Source of the DNA: Protopterus annectens | Lineage: Eukaryota > Chordata > Ceratodontiformes > Protopteridae | Direction: 5' to 3' | Length of the DNA: 64,000 bases | NCBI RefSeq assembly: GCF_019279795.1 | Contig: NC_056729.1 | Coordinates: 1,861,407,555 to 1,861,471,554 of the forward strand | Shown here: positions 35,001-47,829 of the stretch, piece after piece | Position numbering within the stretch: the stretch's first letter is position 1 | Layout: each line of letters starts with the position of its first letter | Notes under the pieces: generated by a model | Seen by the model: only the letters and a program-made list of their open reading frames with translations | Told to the model about the DNA's origin: nothing | Database searches by the model: none | Program-made: the position numbers and the translations under genes

Positions 35001-38000
35001 CACAAAGGCACAATTAGACAATCCAGCCAATAATATACACCTATACAAGTTCACCCATCTTATACCTACACCAGGTGGATATCACAAAGGCACAATTAGA
35101 CAATCCAGCCAATAATATACACCTATACAAGTTCGCCCATCTTATACCTACACCAGGTGGATATCACAAAGGCACAATTAGACAATCCAGCCAATAATAT
35201 ACACCTATACAAGTTCGCCCATCTTATACCTACACCAGGTGGATATCACAAAGGCACAATTAGACAATCCAGCCAATAATATACACCTATACAAGTTCAC
35301 CATCTTATACCTACACCAGGTGGATATCACAAAGGCACAATTAGACAATCCAGCCAATAATATACACCTATACAAGTTCACCCATCTTATACCTACACCA
35401 GGTGGATATCACAAAGGCACAATTAGACAATCCAGCCAATAATATACACCTATACAAGTTCGCCCATCTTATACCTACACCAGGTGGATATCACAAAGGC
35501 ACAATTAGACAATCCAGCCAATAATATACACCTATACAAGTTCACCCATCTTATACCTACACCAGGTGGATATCACAAAGGCACAATTAGACAATCCAGC
35601 CAATAATATACACCTATACAAGTTCGCCCATCTTATACCTACACCAGGTGGATATCACAAAGGCACAATTAGACAATCCAGCCAATAATATACATCTATA
35701 CAAGTTAAGCCCATCTTATACCTACACCAGGTGGATATCACAAAGGCACAATTAGACAATCCAGCCAATAATATACACCTATACAAGTTTGCCCATCTTA
35801 TACCTACACCAGGTGGATATCACAAAGGCACAATTAGACAATCCAGCCAATAATATACACCTATACAAGTTCACCCATCTTATACCTACACCAGGTGGAT
35901 ATCACAAAGGCACAATTAGACAATCCAGCCAATAATATACATCTATACAAGTTCACCCATCTTATACCTACACCAGGTGGATATCACAAAGGCACAATTA
36001 GACAATCCAGCCAATAATATACACCTATACAAGTTCGCCCATCTTATACCTACACCAGGTGGATATCACAAAGGCACAATTAGACAATCCAGCCAATAAT
36101 ATACACCTATACAAGTTTGCCCATCTTATACCTACACCAGGTGGATATCACAAAGGCACAATTAGACAATCCAGCCAATAATATACACCTATACAAGTTC
36201 GCCCATCTTATACCTACACCAGGTGGATATCACAAAGGCACAATTAGACAATCCAGCCAATAATATACACCTATACAAGTTCCCATCTTATACCTACACC
36301 AGGTGGATATCACAAAGGCACAATTAGACAATCCAGCCAATAATATACACCTATACAAGTTCGCCCATCTTATACCTACACCAGGTGGATATCACAAAGG
36401 CACAATTAGACAATCCAGCCAATAATATACACCTATACAAGTTCACCCATCTTATACCTACACCAGGTGGATATCACAAAGGCACAATTAGACAATCCAG
36501 CCAATAATATACACCTATACAAGTTCGCCCATCTTATACCTACACCAGGTGGATATCACAAAGGCACAATTAGACAATCCAGCCAATAATATACACCTAT
36601 ACAAGTTCGCCCATCTTATACCTACACCAGGTGGATATCACAAAGGCACAATTAGACAATCCAGCCAATAATATACACCTATACAAGTTCGCCCATCTTA
36701 TACCTACACCAGGTGGATATCACAAAGGCACAATTAGACAATCCAGCCAATAATATACACCTATACAAGTTCGCCCATCTTATACCTACACCAGGTGGAT
36801 ATCACAAAGGCACAATTAGACAATCCAGCCAATAATATACACCTATACAAGTTCGCCCATCTTATACCTACACCAGGTGGATATCACAAAGGCACAATTA
36901 GACAATCCAGCCAATAATATACACCTATACAAGTTTACCCATCTTATACCTACACCAGGTGGATATCACAAAGGCACAATTAGACAATCCAGCCAATAAT
37001 ATACACCTATACAAGTTCGCCCATCTTATACCTACACCAGGTGGATATCACAAAGACACAATTAGACAATCCAGCCAATAATATACACCTATACAAGTTC
37101 GCCCATCTTATACCTACACCAGGTGGATATCACAAAGACACAATTAGACAATCCAGCCAATAATATACATCTATACAAGTTCACCCATCTTATACCTACA
37201 CCAGGTGGATATCACAAAGGCACAATTAGACAATCCAGCCAATAATATACATCTATACAAGTTCACCCATCTTATACCTACACCAGGTGGATATCACAAA
37301 GGCACAATTAGACAATCCAGCCAATAATATACATCTATACAAGTTCACCCATCTTATACCTACACCAGGTGGATATCACAAAGGCACAATTAGACAATCC
37401 AGCCAATAATATACATCTATACAAGTTCACCCATCTTATACCTACACCAGGTGGATATCACAAAGGCACAATTAGACAATCCAGCCAATAATATACACCT
37501 ATACAAGTTCGCCCATCTTATACCTACACCAGGTGGATATCACAAAGGCACAATTAGACAATCCAGCCAATAATATACATCTATACAAGTTCACCCATCT
37601 TATACCTACACCAGGTGGATATCACAAAGGCACAATTAGACAATCCAGCCAATAATATACACCTATACAAGTTCGCCCATCTTATACCTACACCAGGTGG
37701 ATATCACAAAGGCACAATTAGACAATCCAGCCAATAATATACATCTATACAAGTTCACCCATCTTATACCTACACCAGGTGGATATCACAAAGGCACAAT
37801 TAGACAATCCAGCCAATAATATACACCTATACAAGTTCACCCATCTTATACCTACACCAGGTGGATATCACAAAGGCACAATTAGACAATCCAGCCAATA
37901 ATATACACCTATACAAGTTCGCCCATCTTATACCTACACCAGGTGGATATCACAAAGGCACAATTAGACAATCCAGCCAATAATATACACCTATACAAGT

Positions 38001-40764
38001 TCACCCATCTTATACCTACACCAGGTGGATATCACAAAGGCACAATTAGACAATCCAGCCAATAATATACACCTATACAAGTTCACCCATCTTATACCTA
38101 CACCAGGTGGATATCACAAAGGCACAATTAGACAATCCAGCCAATAATATACACCTATACAAGTTAAGCCCATCTTATACCTACACCAGGTGGATATCAC
38201 AAAGGCACAATTAGACAATCCAGCCAATAATATACACCTATACAAGTTCACCCATCTTATACCTACACCAGGTGGATATCACAAAGGCACAATTAGACAA
38301 TCCAGCCAATAATATACACCTATACAAGTTCGCCCATCTTATACCTACACCAGGTGGATATCACAAAGGCACAATTAGACAATCCAGCCAATAATATACA
38401 CCTATACAAGTTCGCCCATCTTATACCTACACCAGGTGGATATCACAAAGGCACAATTAGACAATCCAGCCAATAATATACACCTATACAAGTTCGCCCA
38501 TCTTATACCTACACCAGGTGGATATCACAAAGGCACAATTAGACAATCCAGCCAATAATATACACCTATACAAGTTAACCCATCTTATACCTACACCAGG
38601 TGGATATCACAAAGGCACAATTAGACAATACAGCCAATAATATACACCTATACAAGTTGGCCCATCTTATACCTACACCAGGTGGATATCACAAAGGCAC
38701 AATTAGACAATCCAGCCAATAATATACACCTATACAAGTTCGCCCATCTTATACCTACACCAGGTGGATATCACAAAGGCACAATTAGACAATCCAGCCA
38801 ATAATATACACCTATACAAGTTCGCCCATCTTATACCTACACCAGGTGGATATCACAAAGGCACAATTAGACAATCCAGCCAATAATATACACCTATACA
38901 AGTTAAGCCCATCTTATACCTACACCAGGTGGATATCACAAAGACACAATTAGACAATCCAGCCAATAATATACACCTATACAAGTTCACCCATCTTATA
39001 CCTACACCAGGTGGATATCACAAAGGCACAATTAGACAATCCAGCCAATAATATACACCTATACAAGTTCACCCATCTTATACCTACACCAGGTGGATAT
39101 CACAAAGGCACAATTAGACAATCCAGCCAATAATATACACCTATACAAGTTCGCCCATCTTATACCTACACCAGGTGGATATCACAAAGGCACAATTAGA
39201 CAATCCAGCCAATAATATACACCTATACAAGTTAAGCCCATCTTATACCTACACCAGGTGGATATCACAAAGGCACAATTAGACAATCCAGCCAATAATA
39301 TACACCTATACAAGTTCACCCATCTTATACCTACACCAGGTGGATATCACAAAGGCACAATTAGACAATCCAGCCAATAATATACACCTATACAAGTTCG
39401 CCCATCTTATACCTACACCAGGTGGATATCACAAAGACACAATTAGACAATCCAGCCAATAATATACACCTATACAAGTTCACCCATCTTATACCTACAC
39501 CAGGTGGATATCACAAAGACACAATTAGACAATCCAGCCAATAATATACACCTATACAAGTTCACCCATCTTATACCTACACCAGGTGGATATCACAAAG
39601 GCACAATTAGACAATCCAGCCAATAATATACACCTATACAAGTTCGCCCATCTTATACCTACACCAGGTGGATATCACAAAGACACAATTAGACAATCCA
39701 GCCAATAATATACACCTATACAAGTTCACCCATCTTATACCTACACCAGGTGGATATCACAAAGGCACAATTAGACAATCCAGCCAATAATATACACCTA
39801 TACAAGTTCACCCATCTTATACCTACACCAGGTGGATATCACAAAGGCACAATTAGACAATCCAGCCAATAATATACACCTATACAAGTTCACCCATCTT
39901 ATACCTACACCAGGTGGATATCACAAAGGCACAATTAGACAATCCAGCCAATAATATACATCTATACAAGTTCACCCATCTTATACCTACACCAGGTGGA
40001 TATCACAAAGGCACAATTAGACAATCCAGCCAATAATATACACCTATACAAGTTCACCCATCTTATACCTACACCAGGTGGATATCACAAAGGCACAATT
40101 AGACAATCCAGCCAATAATATACACCTATACAAGTTCACCCATCTTATACCTACACCAGGTGGATATCACAAAGGCACAATTAGACAATCCAGCCAATAA
40201 TATACATCTATACAAGTTCGCCCATCTTATACCTACACCAGGTGGATATCACAAAGACACAATTAGACAATCCAGCCAATAATATACATCTATACAAGTT
40301 CACCCATCTTATACCTACACCAGGTGGATATCACAAAGGCACAATTAGACAATCCAGCCAATAATATACATCTATACAAGTTCACCCATCTTATACCTAC
40401 ACCAGGTGGATATCACAAAGGCACAATTAGACAATCCAGCCAATAATATACATCTATACAAGTTAAGCCCATCTTATACCTACACCAGGTGGATATCACA
40501 AAGGCACAATTAGACAATCCAGCCAATAATATACACCTATACAAGTTCGCCCATCTTATACCTACACCAGGTGGATATCACAAAGGCACAATTAGACAAT
40601 CCAGCCAATAATATACATCTATACAAGTTCGCCCATCTTATACCTACACCAGGTGGATATCACAAAGGCACAATTAGACAATCCAGCCAATAATATACAC
40701 CTATACAAGTTCACCCATCTTATACCTACACCAGGTGGATATCACAAAGGCACGATTAGACAAT
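29026..40764 (+). repeat. 82-bp satellite array, about 143 copies (11.7 kb)
   Basis: The consensus period is 82 bp, starting GGATATCACAAAGGCACAAT and passing through CAATCCAGCCAATAATATAC, ACCTATACAAGTTCGCCCAT and CTTATACCTACACCAGGT. Variation is concentrated at three places: CGCCC/CACCC/AAGCCC, AAGG/AAGA and CACC/CATC. Each unit has a GATATC site, a CCAAT box and a CAGGTG E-box. Units are nearly identical in the interior. The left edge unit is diverged and the right edge ends abruptly at 40764. 82 is not a multiple of three, so it cannot encode a repeated protein in one frame. Confidence 0.98.
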
Positions 40765-40884
40765 TAACTCTCAGTTTAGATCTTAATAAGTTACCAAAGC
40801 AACAGCCTCAAAACACATCATTATACCCTGGTAAGAAAATGTACCATTTTTCATAAAAACAGTTATTAACAAACTACATCTTCT

Positions 40885-41325
40885 TAACTGGGGATCAGAG
40901 TGACAGAGCAGATAGTGGTGTTGTCACCTCACAGCATGAGGTTCTTCAGTTTGATACTTCGCTAGGGTGCCTTCTGTGCAGAGTCTGCATGTCCTCCCTG
41001 TGTTCGTGTGGGTTTCCTCAGAGTGTTCCAGTTTCTTCCCACATTCAAAAGACATGCAGTAGGTGGATTGGACACTCTAAATTGGCTGTAGGTGTGGAAG
41101 AACTACCATGGCAAGGTTAGCTACCCGGTGGTGTAGACCTTGGCTCTAGATGATTGTCACTGCTGAAGTGACATCTCAGCCCCATGTGCAAAACTGGGAA
41201 AATGGGTTGTGTGTGGATGGATTGAAGACCATCTCCATAGGTGATGCTGCCTCCGAGTTCAGTAAACTCTTCTTAGGTGTATTAAACACTCCAGCACCCT
41301 CATAATAAAGAGTCAGAGCCAACCC
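40885..41325 (+). mobile_element. V-SINE/DANA-like SINE
   Basis: It contains the tRNA-related head (AGATAGTGGTGTTGTCACC, TCACAGCATGAGGTTCTTCA) and the conserved central block TCTGCATGTCCTCCCTGTGT, TCGTGTGGGTTTCCTCAGAG, ATTCAAAAGACATGCAGTAG and GACACTCTAAATTGGCTGTA. A DANA-like end AATAAAGAGTCAGAGCCAAC follows. It abuts the L2 tail at 41331. This is a separate subfamily from the SINE at 16837-17168, which has an L2-like tail instead. Confidence 0.82.
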
Positions 41326-41330
41326 TGTCT

Positions 41331-43500
41331 CATTTATTTATTTATTTATTTCAGTCAGTTTGATTACCGGGGAAGTCCACTGGGCTAATGGGCCCGTTTT
41401 CAGTGGAGGCCCGGGGAGAAAAGCTCCAAAACACAAACAAATCAATACATTTATATATACAGATTACAAAATAATTTCAAAGTACATGCTAATCCAAGTT
41501 CAAATTCTGAATTACAATGATAATTCCAGTAAACAAGTAAAGTCAAAGTCACTCTAAGAAACAAGTATCAGGTGGTTGTAACAGAAGAAACACAACAATT
41601 CCACTTTTGTTTTGAGAAAAAGGCAATACTTGGGATATTACTGTTTTTTGTGCTGTTCACTAAGCATAGTGCATTATAGAAAGGAGAACAGGTGCAGAAT
41701 AGAAGGAGGTTAGTCTGGGGCAAATGGAGTAGAAAGTTTAGGTATTAAAGGCAGAGGAGTGCAGTTGCAAATTCTGTTATGAAAGAAGTAGGAATGAAGC
41801 AGAGTTTTGAAGTTGTTTAGGTTGGTACTGGTCCTTAGTGACAAGGGCAGAGCATTCCATTTCTTAGCAAGTGTAAAGGATAAGAGAAGCAGGCCAGCAG
41901 GGCGTTGGGGTTTTTGAACTGTGATCAGGTTATGTTGAGAAGATCTAAGTGGTCGAGAGGGGGTATAAGGGAGCAGGAGATTTTCAAGGGCTGGGCAGTT
42001 TGAAGGGTATAGTAGTAGCTTGAAGGCTGTGGTGAGTTGGAGGAGGTTAAGTTGATTAGGAAGTTCTAGCCAGTTTAGGGTGAGAAGGGAGGAGCAGTGA
42101 TGGGAAGAGGATTTTGCATTAGTGGCAAACCTGGCGATTGTGTTGTAGCATAGCTCAAGTTTGGATGTAAGAGAGGATGAGAGATTAGTAAGCAGGGAGG
42201 CACCGTATAGGAGGGAAGGAAGGAGGAAGGTAGAAGCAAGGGTTAGTCTAGAGTGAGGAGAGAGGAAGTGGTTGTTTCTATACAATAGACCTAGTTTTAT
42301 GTGAGTTTTTTTGATATTCAGTTGGATATGTGTATTAAATTTTAGTTGATCGTCGATAGTGACACCAAGAAGTTTGGAGGAAGATACAGTTTCGATAGAG
42401 GAATTATTAAGGCTAGTGATTAGGAATGACTGTTTGTCAAGAGAGGAGGATTTAGAGGGAGAGAAAAGGAGTATCTTAGTTTTGTTGGCATTTAGGGAGA
42501 GGTGGTTTTGTAGCATCCACTTTTCAGTGGTAGAGAAGGCACTTTAGGTTAGGGCTTGGAGGTCTCTTAGGTTAGAGGCAGAGCAGATTAATGTTGAATC
42601 ATCAGCGTATTGAACGATTTTAGTGTTGGGGATGGCCTTGTAGAAGTCATTTATGAAGATATTAAATAGTCCGAGTAATGGACCGAGTATGGAACCTTGA
42701 GGTACTCCGGTAGGAGTAGGAAGAAAAGAGGAGGTAGCTTGGCCCCATTTCACTGCTTGAGATCTGTTAGAGAGGTAGCTAGAAAACCAGGAAAGGGATT
42801 GTGAGGAAAGGTTGAGATTTGATAAGTGGTTTAGGAGGTGTGTATGTGAGATAGTATCAAAAGCTTTGGATAAATCTAGGAGGACAGTGGATACTATATT
42901 ACCAGCGTCACAGGCAGAGTTAACTGAGTGTAGGAAGGAGAGAAGGGCAGTGTTAGTACTATGTCCAGGGCCGAAGCTGTGTTGGGTGGGAGATAGAAGC
43001 TGGTGCTTGGTGAGGAAAGGCAGGAGTTGTAGGTGGATACATTTTTCTAGGATTTTAGATATAGGGGAGAGAATGGCAATAGGGCGGAAATTTGTGACTG
43101 AACAGTTTTTGCCACCTTTGTGGAGAGGTAGAATGTATGCAGAGCGCCAAAGTTTGGGTACGTAAGATTCAAGTAAAGACCTGTTGATTAGGATGCTGAT
43201 GGGAAGAGCAACAGCGTCGTGGGCAATTTTTAGGAAGGCAGATGGGATGTTATCTGGGGTATTAGAGCAGGGTTTTAATTTAAGAAGGAGTTTTTTTATT
43301 TGGTTGATAGATACAGGTTTTAGTCTGAAAGAGGGTGGTTGAGAACTGTTTGAGGAAGATTGAGTAGAGGCAGGAGATATATGATTGTTGGGAAAAGTTT
43401 TAGTTAGCTCGGCAATGGAGGAGGTGAAGAAGGAGTTAAATAGAGAGGCTATTTCAAGGTTCAAAGAGTTAGTTGTCATGGCTATCCTTATCAAGTAAAC
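41331..43500 (-). mobile_element. L2-type LINE, young 5'-truncated copy
   Basis: On the minus strand the 3' tail is (AAATA)n at 41331-41352, preceded by the family end GGCCTCCACTGAAAACGGGC. The coding part spans 43494-41710. The 5' end is truncated before the RT, so no endonuclease remains. It abuts the 5' side of the plus-strand decayed L2 at 43501. Confidence 0.9.
41710..43494 (-). pseudogene. L2 reverse transcriptase, nearly open
   Basis: About 594 codons in one frame, interrupted by a single in-frame TAA at 42544-42546. RT blocks are complete: LKPCSNTPDNIPSAFLKIA, PLHKGGKNCSVTNFRPIAIL, VLLDLSKAFDTISH, PTGVPQGSILGPLL and the catalytic YADDSTLIC. The C-terminal connection includes SSKLLGVTIDDQLKFNTHI, LNWLELPNQLNLLQL and WNALPLSLR. 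By sequence state it is the youngest L2 in the window. The start is arbitrary because the copy is 5'-truncated. Confidence 0.9.
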
Positions 43501-44744
43501 AACTTATGAAATAGAGACAAAGCATGGAATGTCTGGAAAAACAAATAAAACTGATCCTGCTTTATTAGCATATCGACAGTTAGTAAATCTAATGCAAAAA
43601 CCTGTTATTCATCAAATCAAAACATACACAGTACCAATTTAAAACTGTCCCGAGCCTCCATCAATAAACTATTAAATCCAGGGCAAGCTACACAACAACA
43701 CTAAATGCACTGAAATAAAATGATACAATGGCCAACCAATTCAATATCCACTTAATACAGACAGCGCAGTCGGTCATTAACCAACTAGGCAACTAATGAA
43801 GTTCTTGATGCCCTTACTTAGTCAGATAATATCTTTCAGCATTTATCCTTCCAACCAGTTCCCAAAGATACCATCAATAAATACCTGAAAAAATGTACAA
43901 CTGCCTTGAAGGTCTACAGCTGAGGCTATTGTAGATCCAGTTTCATTTCTGATAATTTCTGAAATTGATCCATATCTAAAAATAAAGCCCCTTACTATGG
44001 AAAAATTCTTTGCTATTCCACTATACAAGGGTAGAATCAGTACAGATCTTTCAAACTATAGACCAATTACCATTTTACCTCCCCATCAGAAATATTAGAA
44101 AAAATTGTTTGTATGCAACTTCTCAACTGTGTAATAGATGACCAGCTTCTGTTTTCAACCCAGCATGGCTTCCTTCCTCATCACAGCACGATTGCTGAAT
44201 TGTAATACAGTAGACATCTGTAGAAATGCTGCAGACCTACTCTTCACCATCTTCCTAGACTTATCAAAAGTTTTTATATCCTTTGGGCTCAACAACTGTT
44301 CACTACACTAGTTCCAGAGCTAACTAACACTTAAAGACAGCATAAGCAGTGAAATGGAAAAATTATTTCTCCTCTTGCCTGAACAAGGATTTATACTAGG
44401 CCCCATACTTCTCAACATATTCATCAGTAACATCTACACTGTTAGAAAAATGCTACTCTAGTCCATTATGGTGGTGTCTCTACTCTAATCTGCTCTGCCA
44501 AATCTGTCTAAGTGCCAAGACATTACACAGAAGTCCTTCTTATTGATTGAAACATGTCATGTAATTCACAACCAGTACTAAACCAAAAAAAACTAAATTA
44601 CTACTCTTTTCCCAAAACGCATCTGTACCAAAACAACATTATTCACTATCATGTCTGCTGTAAACTCTAAGACAGAACATGTAAACCACACTCAGTTACC
44701 AGGTTTCATTATAATGACCATTTTAAATTTGACCACCATTTATC
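43501..44744 (+). mobile_element. Decayed L2-type LINE, piece 1 of 3
   Basis: Plus-strand remnants of an L2 RT: RDKAWNVWKNK (about 43520), IPLYKGRISTDLSNYRPITI (44010-44070), LDLSK (about 44260), GFILGPILLNIFISNI (44390-44435) and GHFKFDHHLSN just before the Penelope insertion. It has many stops. The reading continues on the far side of the Penelope block at 53325. Confidence 0.75.
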
Positions 44745-45877
44745 AAACGTAGAAATAAAACAATGCAACGGGTCCGCAGCAGCAAAAACCTTTAATCACA
44801 AATGAAGTTGAGCGCTTTCGTCTACTAATGTCAGAGACTTCTTCAGAATAAAGTTCAGTTTCACAAATGCTCCTTTTATCCCTCTGATAAAACCATACCC
44901 CCTAATTAGTTGAAAACGTGACAATTAAAAAACAAAATCCAAGACAAGTCACTTAATACATAAAAACAATTCTATTCCTATACTTTTGAATATTTACAAA
45001 ATCCACATGTCAATACATTTTTATGCCTCACTAACTAAATGTTATACATAATACAAATCTTTTTGTAATGCAACAGTCAGCGAATAAATATGCCAGACAT
45101 AGCTACCTAAGTCTATAACATAAATATAACTGTCTATGGCTATAGCATAAACATAGCTTTGAGTTTTAAAGCACTAATGATGGAAATATCATTGAGTCCA
45201 GGAGAAACAGATGCCTGACACTTTAGTTGCCACCTCATTTCTTTAAATTGAAGAAAAGTGTCAGATGGTCCCCCCCTCGGGCCCAAGATCAACCTTGTCA
45301 ATAATACAAAATTTGAAGGTGTGTAATTCATTCTCCCTAACATATCTCCATAAAGCATTTTTTCATCTTTTTTCTTAATACTATATAAATGCTGGTAGAT
45401 TCTTTCCCTAAGGCTCCCGATAGTCTTGCCTATATAGAAGCCTGGGTATAACTGGCACTTAGCAACATAAACAACTCCCTTTGTGCCACATTGATACTTG
45501 TGCTTGAATTTTATTTCAACATCTGGTGTAATCACCATACTAGTGCCTTCCGCTATATATTTGCATTGCCCACATCGACCACATTTCACAGTTCTCCCAC
45601 TTATGAATTTTTATATTGGTCTTTCTGTATATATTTTAATACACATATCTTTCTTGTACATTATAGTAGGTCTTTCTCCTGTCCTTTTTAGATGTTCCTG
45701 GTCTACTGTGAAAATGTTCCAATGTCGACTAATAACGTTTCTAATTTGTTCAAAATGCAAATTGTGATGTAAAATCAAAGCTTTATTGTACCCTAATATG
45801 TCATTGCCTTTGATTTGTCTATTGTCATTCTCCACAAAATTCCTACCGATGTTTTGCAGTAGTGACCTAATGTCCCT
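44745..45877 (-). mobile_element. Penelope-like element A: C-terminal half plus 3' LTR
   Basis: The minus strand encodes the end of the RT (NDILGYNKALILHHNLHFEQ, 45611-45835), the linker Cys motif KCGRCGQCKYI and a GIY-YIG endonuclease (GVVYVAKCQLYPGFYIGKTI, SLRERIYQHLYS; 45140-45589). An LTR with a hammerhead-like core (44816-44846) follows. It lies head-to-head with element B, and both are closely related. It is partial, with a few disruptions. Confidence 0.88.
44816..44846 (-). ncRNA. Hammerhead-ribozyme-like core in Penelope A LTR
   Basis: Minus strand CTGAAGA (44846-44840) then stem GTCT/AGAC and GAAAGCGCTC. The flank CTTTATT before the core and ATTAAAG after it could form stem I. Extra A after CTGAAGA. 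Comparison with the other LTRs supports a conserved fold, but activity is not shown. Confidence 0.45.
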
Positions 45878-47829
45878 TGAACTTTATTTTGAAGAAGTGT
45901 CTGACCTTAGTAGACAAAAGAGCTCAACTTCATTTGTGATTAAAGGTTTTTGCTGCTGTGGACCAGTTTCATTGTTTTATTTTTACAGTTTGTGGTGTTT
46001 TGAACTTATTGGTTTGTGTTTGTGATGGAAACGGTCACCGTTGGCAAAGACATTACATCAGATTTGCAATTAGCCTTACTGGCCACTATTCACAACTTGT
46101 CGGTTCAGGTGCAAGAGTTAAATAAGCAATTGGCTGGATTCACTAAAGAAAAAAACAGTGGAGACAACAGTCAATCCTGGGGTTTATCGCAAGCTAGTAA
46201 CTGTTCTTTTATCACTCCAGGACAATGAACTGGTATGATTTCAATAGGACTGGCTCCTACCAATGGAGATATTGAATTAGGACAGATTTTGGCCAATGGG
46301 CGTCGATCTGAATAACAGGATGAGAGGAACCAATCGGGTTCCAATTACTGTAGCAATGGCGACGTTGCAGGTTATTCGAGAACCAATCGAAACAGAGCTG
46401 GACATGACGACACAGTGAGGACTCCATTCTCCCTTAGTGACTGGCTTTCTCATGGCAAAACTTGGCAATTGCAGGAGGCTAATGAAGCAACACATGGTTT
46501 ATCACTCGACCAACAATTACAGCATTTGCATAACCAGGTTTTAAAGCTGCGAAAATTACAAATTGAAAATGGATCTTTTAAGAGTGTCTACGAAACGAGA
46601 TTGTACCCAAGGTACTAAGGAGCCGGAAGTATCCGAATGGACTAGTACAGGACTCTAATTTATACCGTGAGTTAATTTCTTTGTTTAACAAGCAGGGATG
46701 TGAATTACTAGAAGTCCTTATTAAGGACAATGACAGGAAAATGTCTAGTTTGATTGATAATATTAATCAATTGTACAAGGAAAGCAAGAGAAACATCTTA
46801 TTTTGTGTGAAAGAAGGGGACTATAGGGCTGTGTTTGTAGGTGTTGACAAGCAGATTCACATATTAAAAAGTAAAAAAAAACAAAAGAAAAACTGTGTAG
46901 GGATAAAAAAGAATATGAAAGGGGTACGGCGTACCCAGCACCACCTGGACATTCAGGCAGGATTGTTAATTGGGATGCTGCTAGTGATAATGATGCAATT
47001 GAACTTGGACAAAACAATTTTGACGTTCAAAATAACTCTGTGATTAATAACAACCAAAGTTTTTTTTTACCGACGCCTACCTTGAGGAGGTCAGAGAGAG
47101 AATACAAAACCAGACAGGTGGGAGAGGCAGCAATTTCAATTGGAGTGGTGTCTCAACCAGAGGGAGGGGCAGGTGAAGGGGAATTAATTGATAAACGACT
47201 TTTATACAGACGATGCTGTACACAATAGTGTTGGCGATGAGTTGCTTGGCAATCTAGGTTTGATGTCTGACATAGAAAATGATGAAAAAGATGTGTGACA
47301 TTATTACAAATGTTAAACATGACTTTAGAGTTTACAACTACTGTGACTTAAATGTTGATGAAATATGGGCAAAGTTGTTTAGTAAAGGGTTGAATTTTGT
47401 GCCTGCAAAGGATGGTAAATTTGAAGAAGTGCTTTTACAATTAAAATTATTCACTAGGAAAATTAATTTATCTATCTTTTCCAGGCTAATGAACAGAATA
47501 AATTCAGTGCCAATAATAATTTGTGTAAAAAACCTAGTACATTTAACCCCCCATTACAACCAGTAGTACAACTATTTGAAAGGTTACGTGCAACAGATAT
47601 TAGAGCATTATTTAAGAGCAGGCACCCAGAAGTGCACAATCTTAAAAAAGACGAAGAAGAGTTATTGTTAGCAATAAGGAAGAATGCGAAGGTCAGGCAG
47701 CCTGATAAAGGAGGGGGCCTAGTGGTGATGAATACAGACAATTATGTTAACCCTGCTTTTTTTCTGACACATATGAAGAAGTATCAGTAAATGAGATTAA
47801 TATGGCCTGTCGAAGGATAGACATCGTAT

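Noticed and set aside
29026-40764. CRISPR-like array
   Set aside because: There are no unique spacers. The whole 82-bp unit is repeated in a eukaryotic context.
29574-40856. Open frames of 60-67 codons beginning MDITKAQLDNPANN
   Set aside because: They are chance reads through the 82-bp satellite. The unit length is not divisible by three and frames close quickly.
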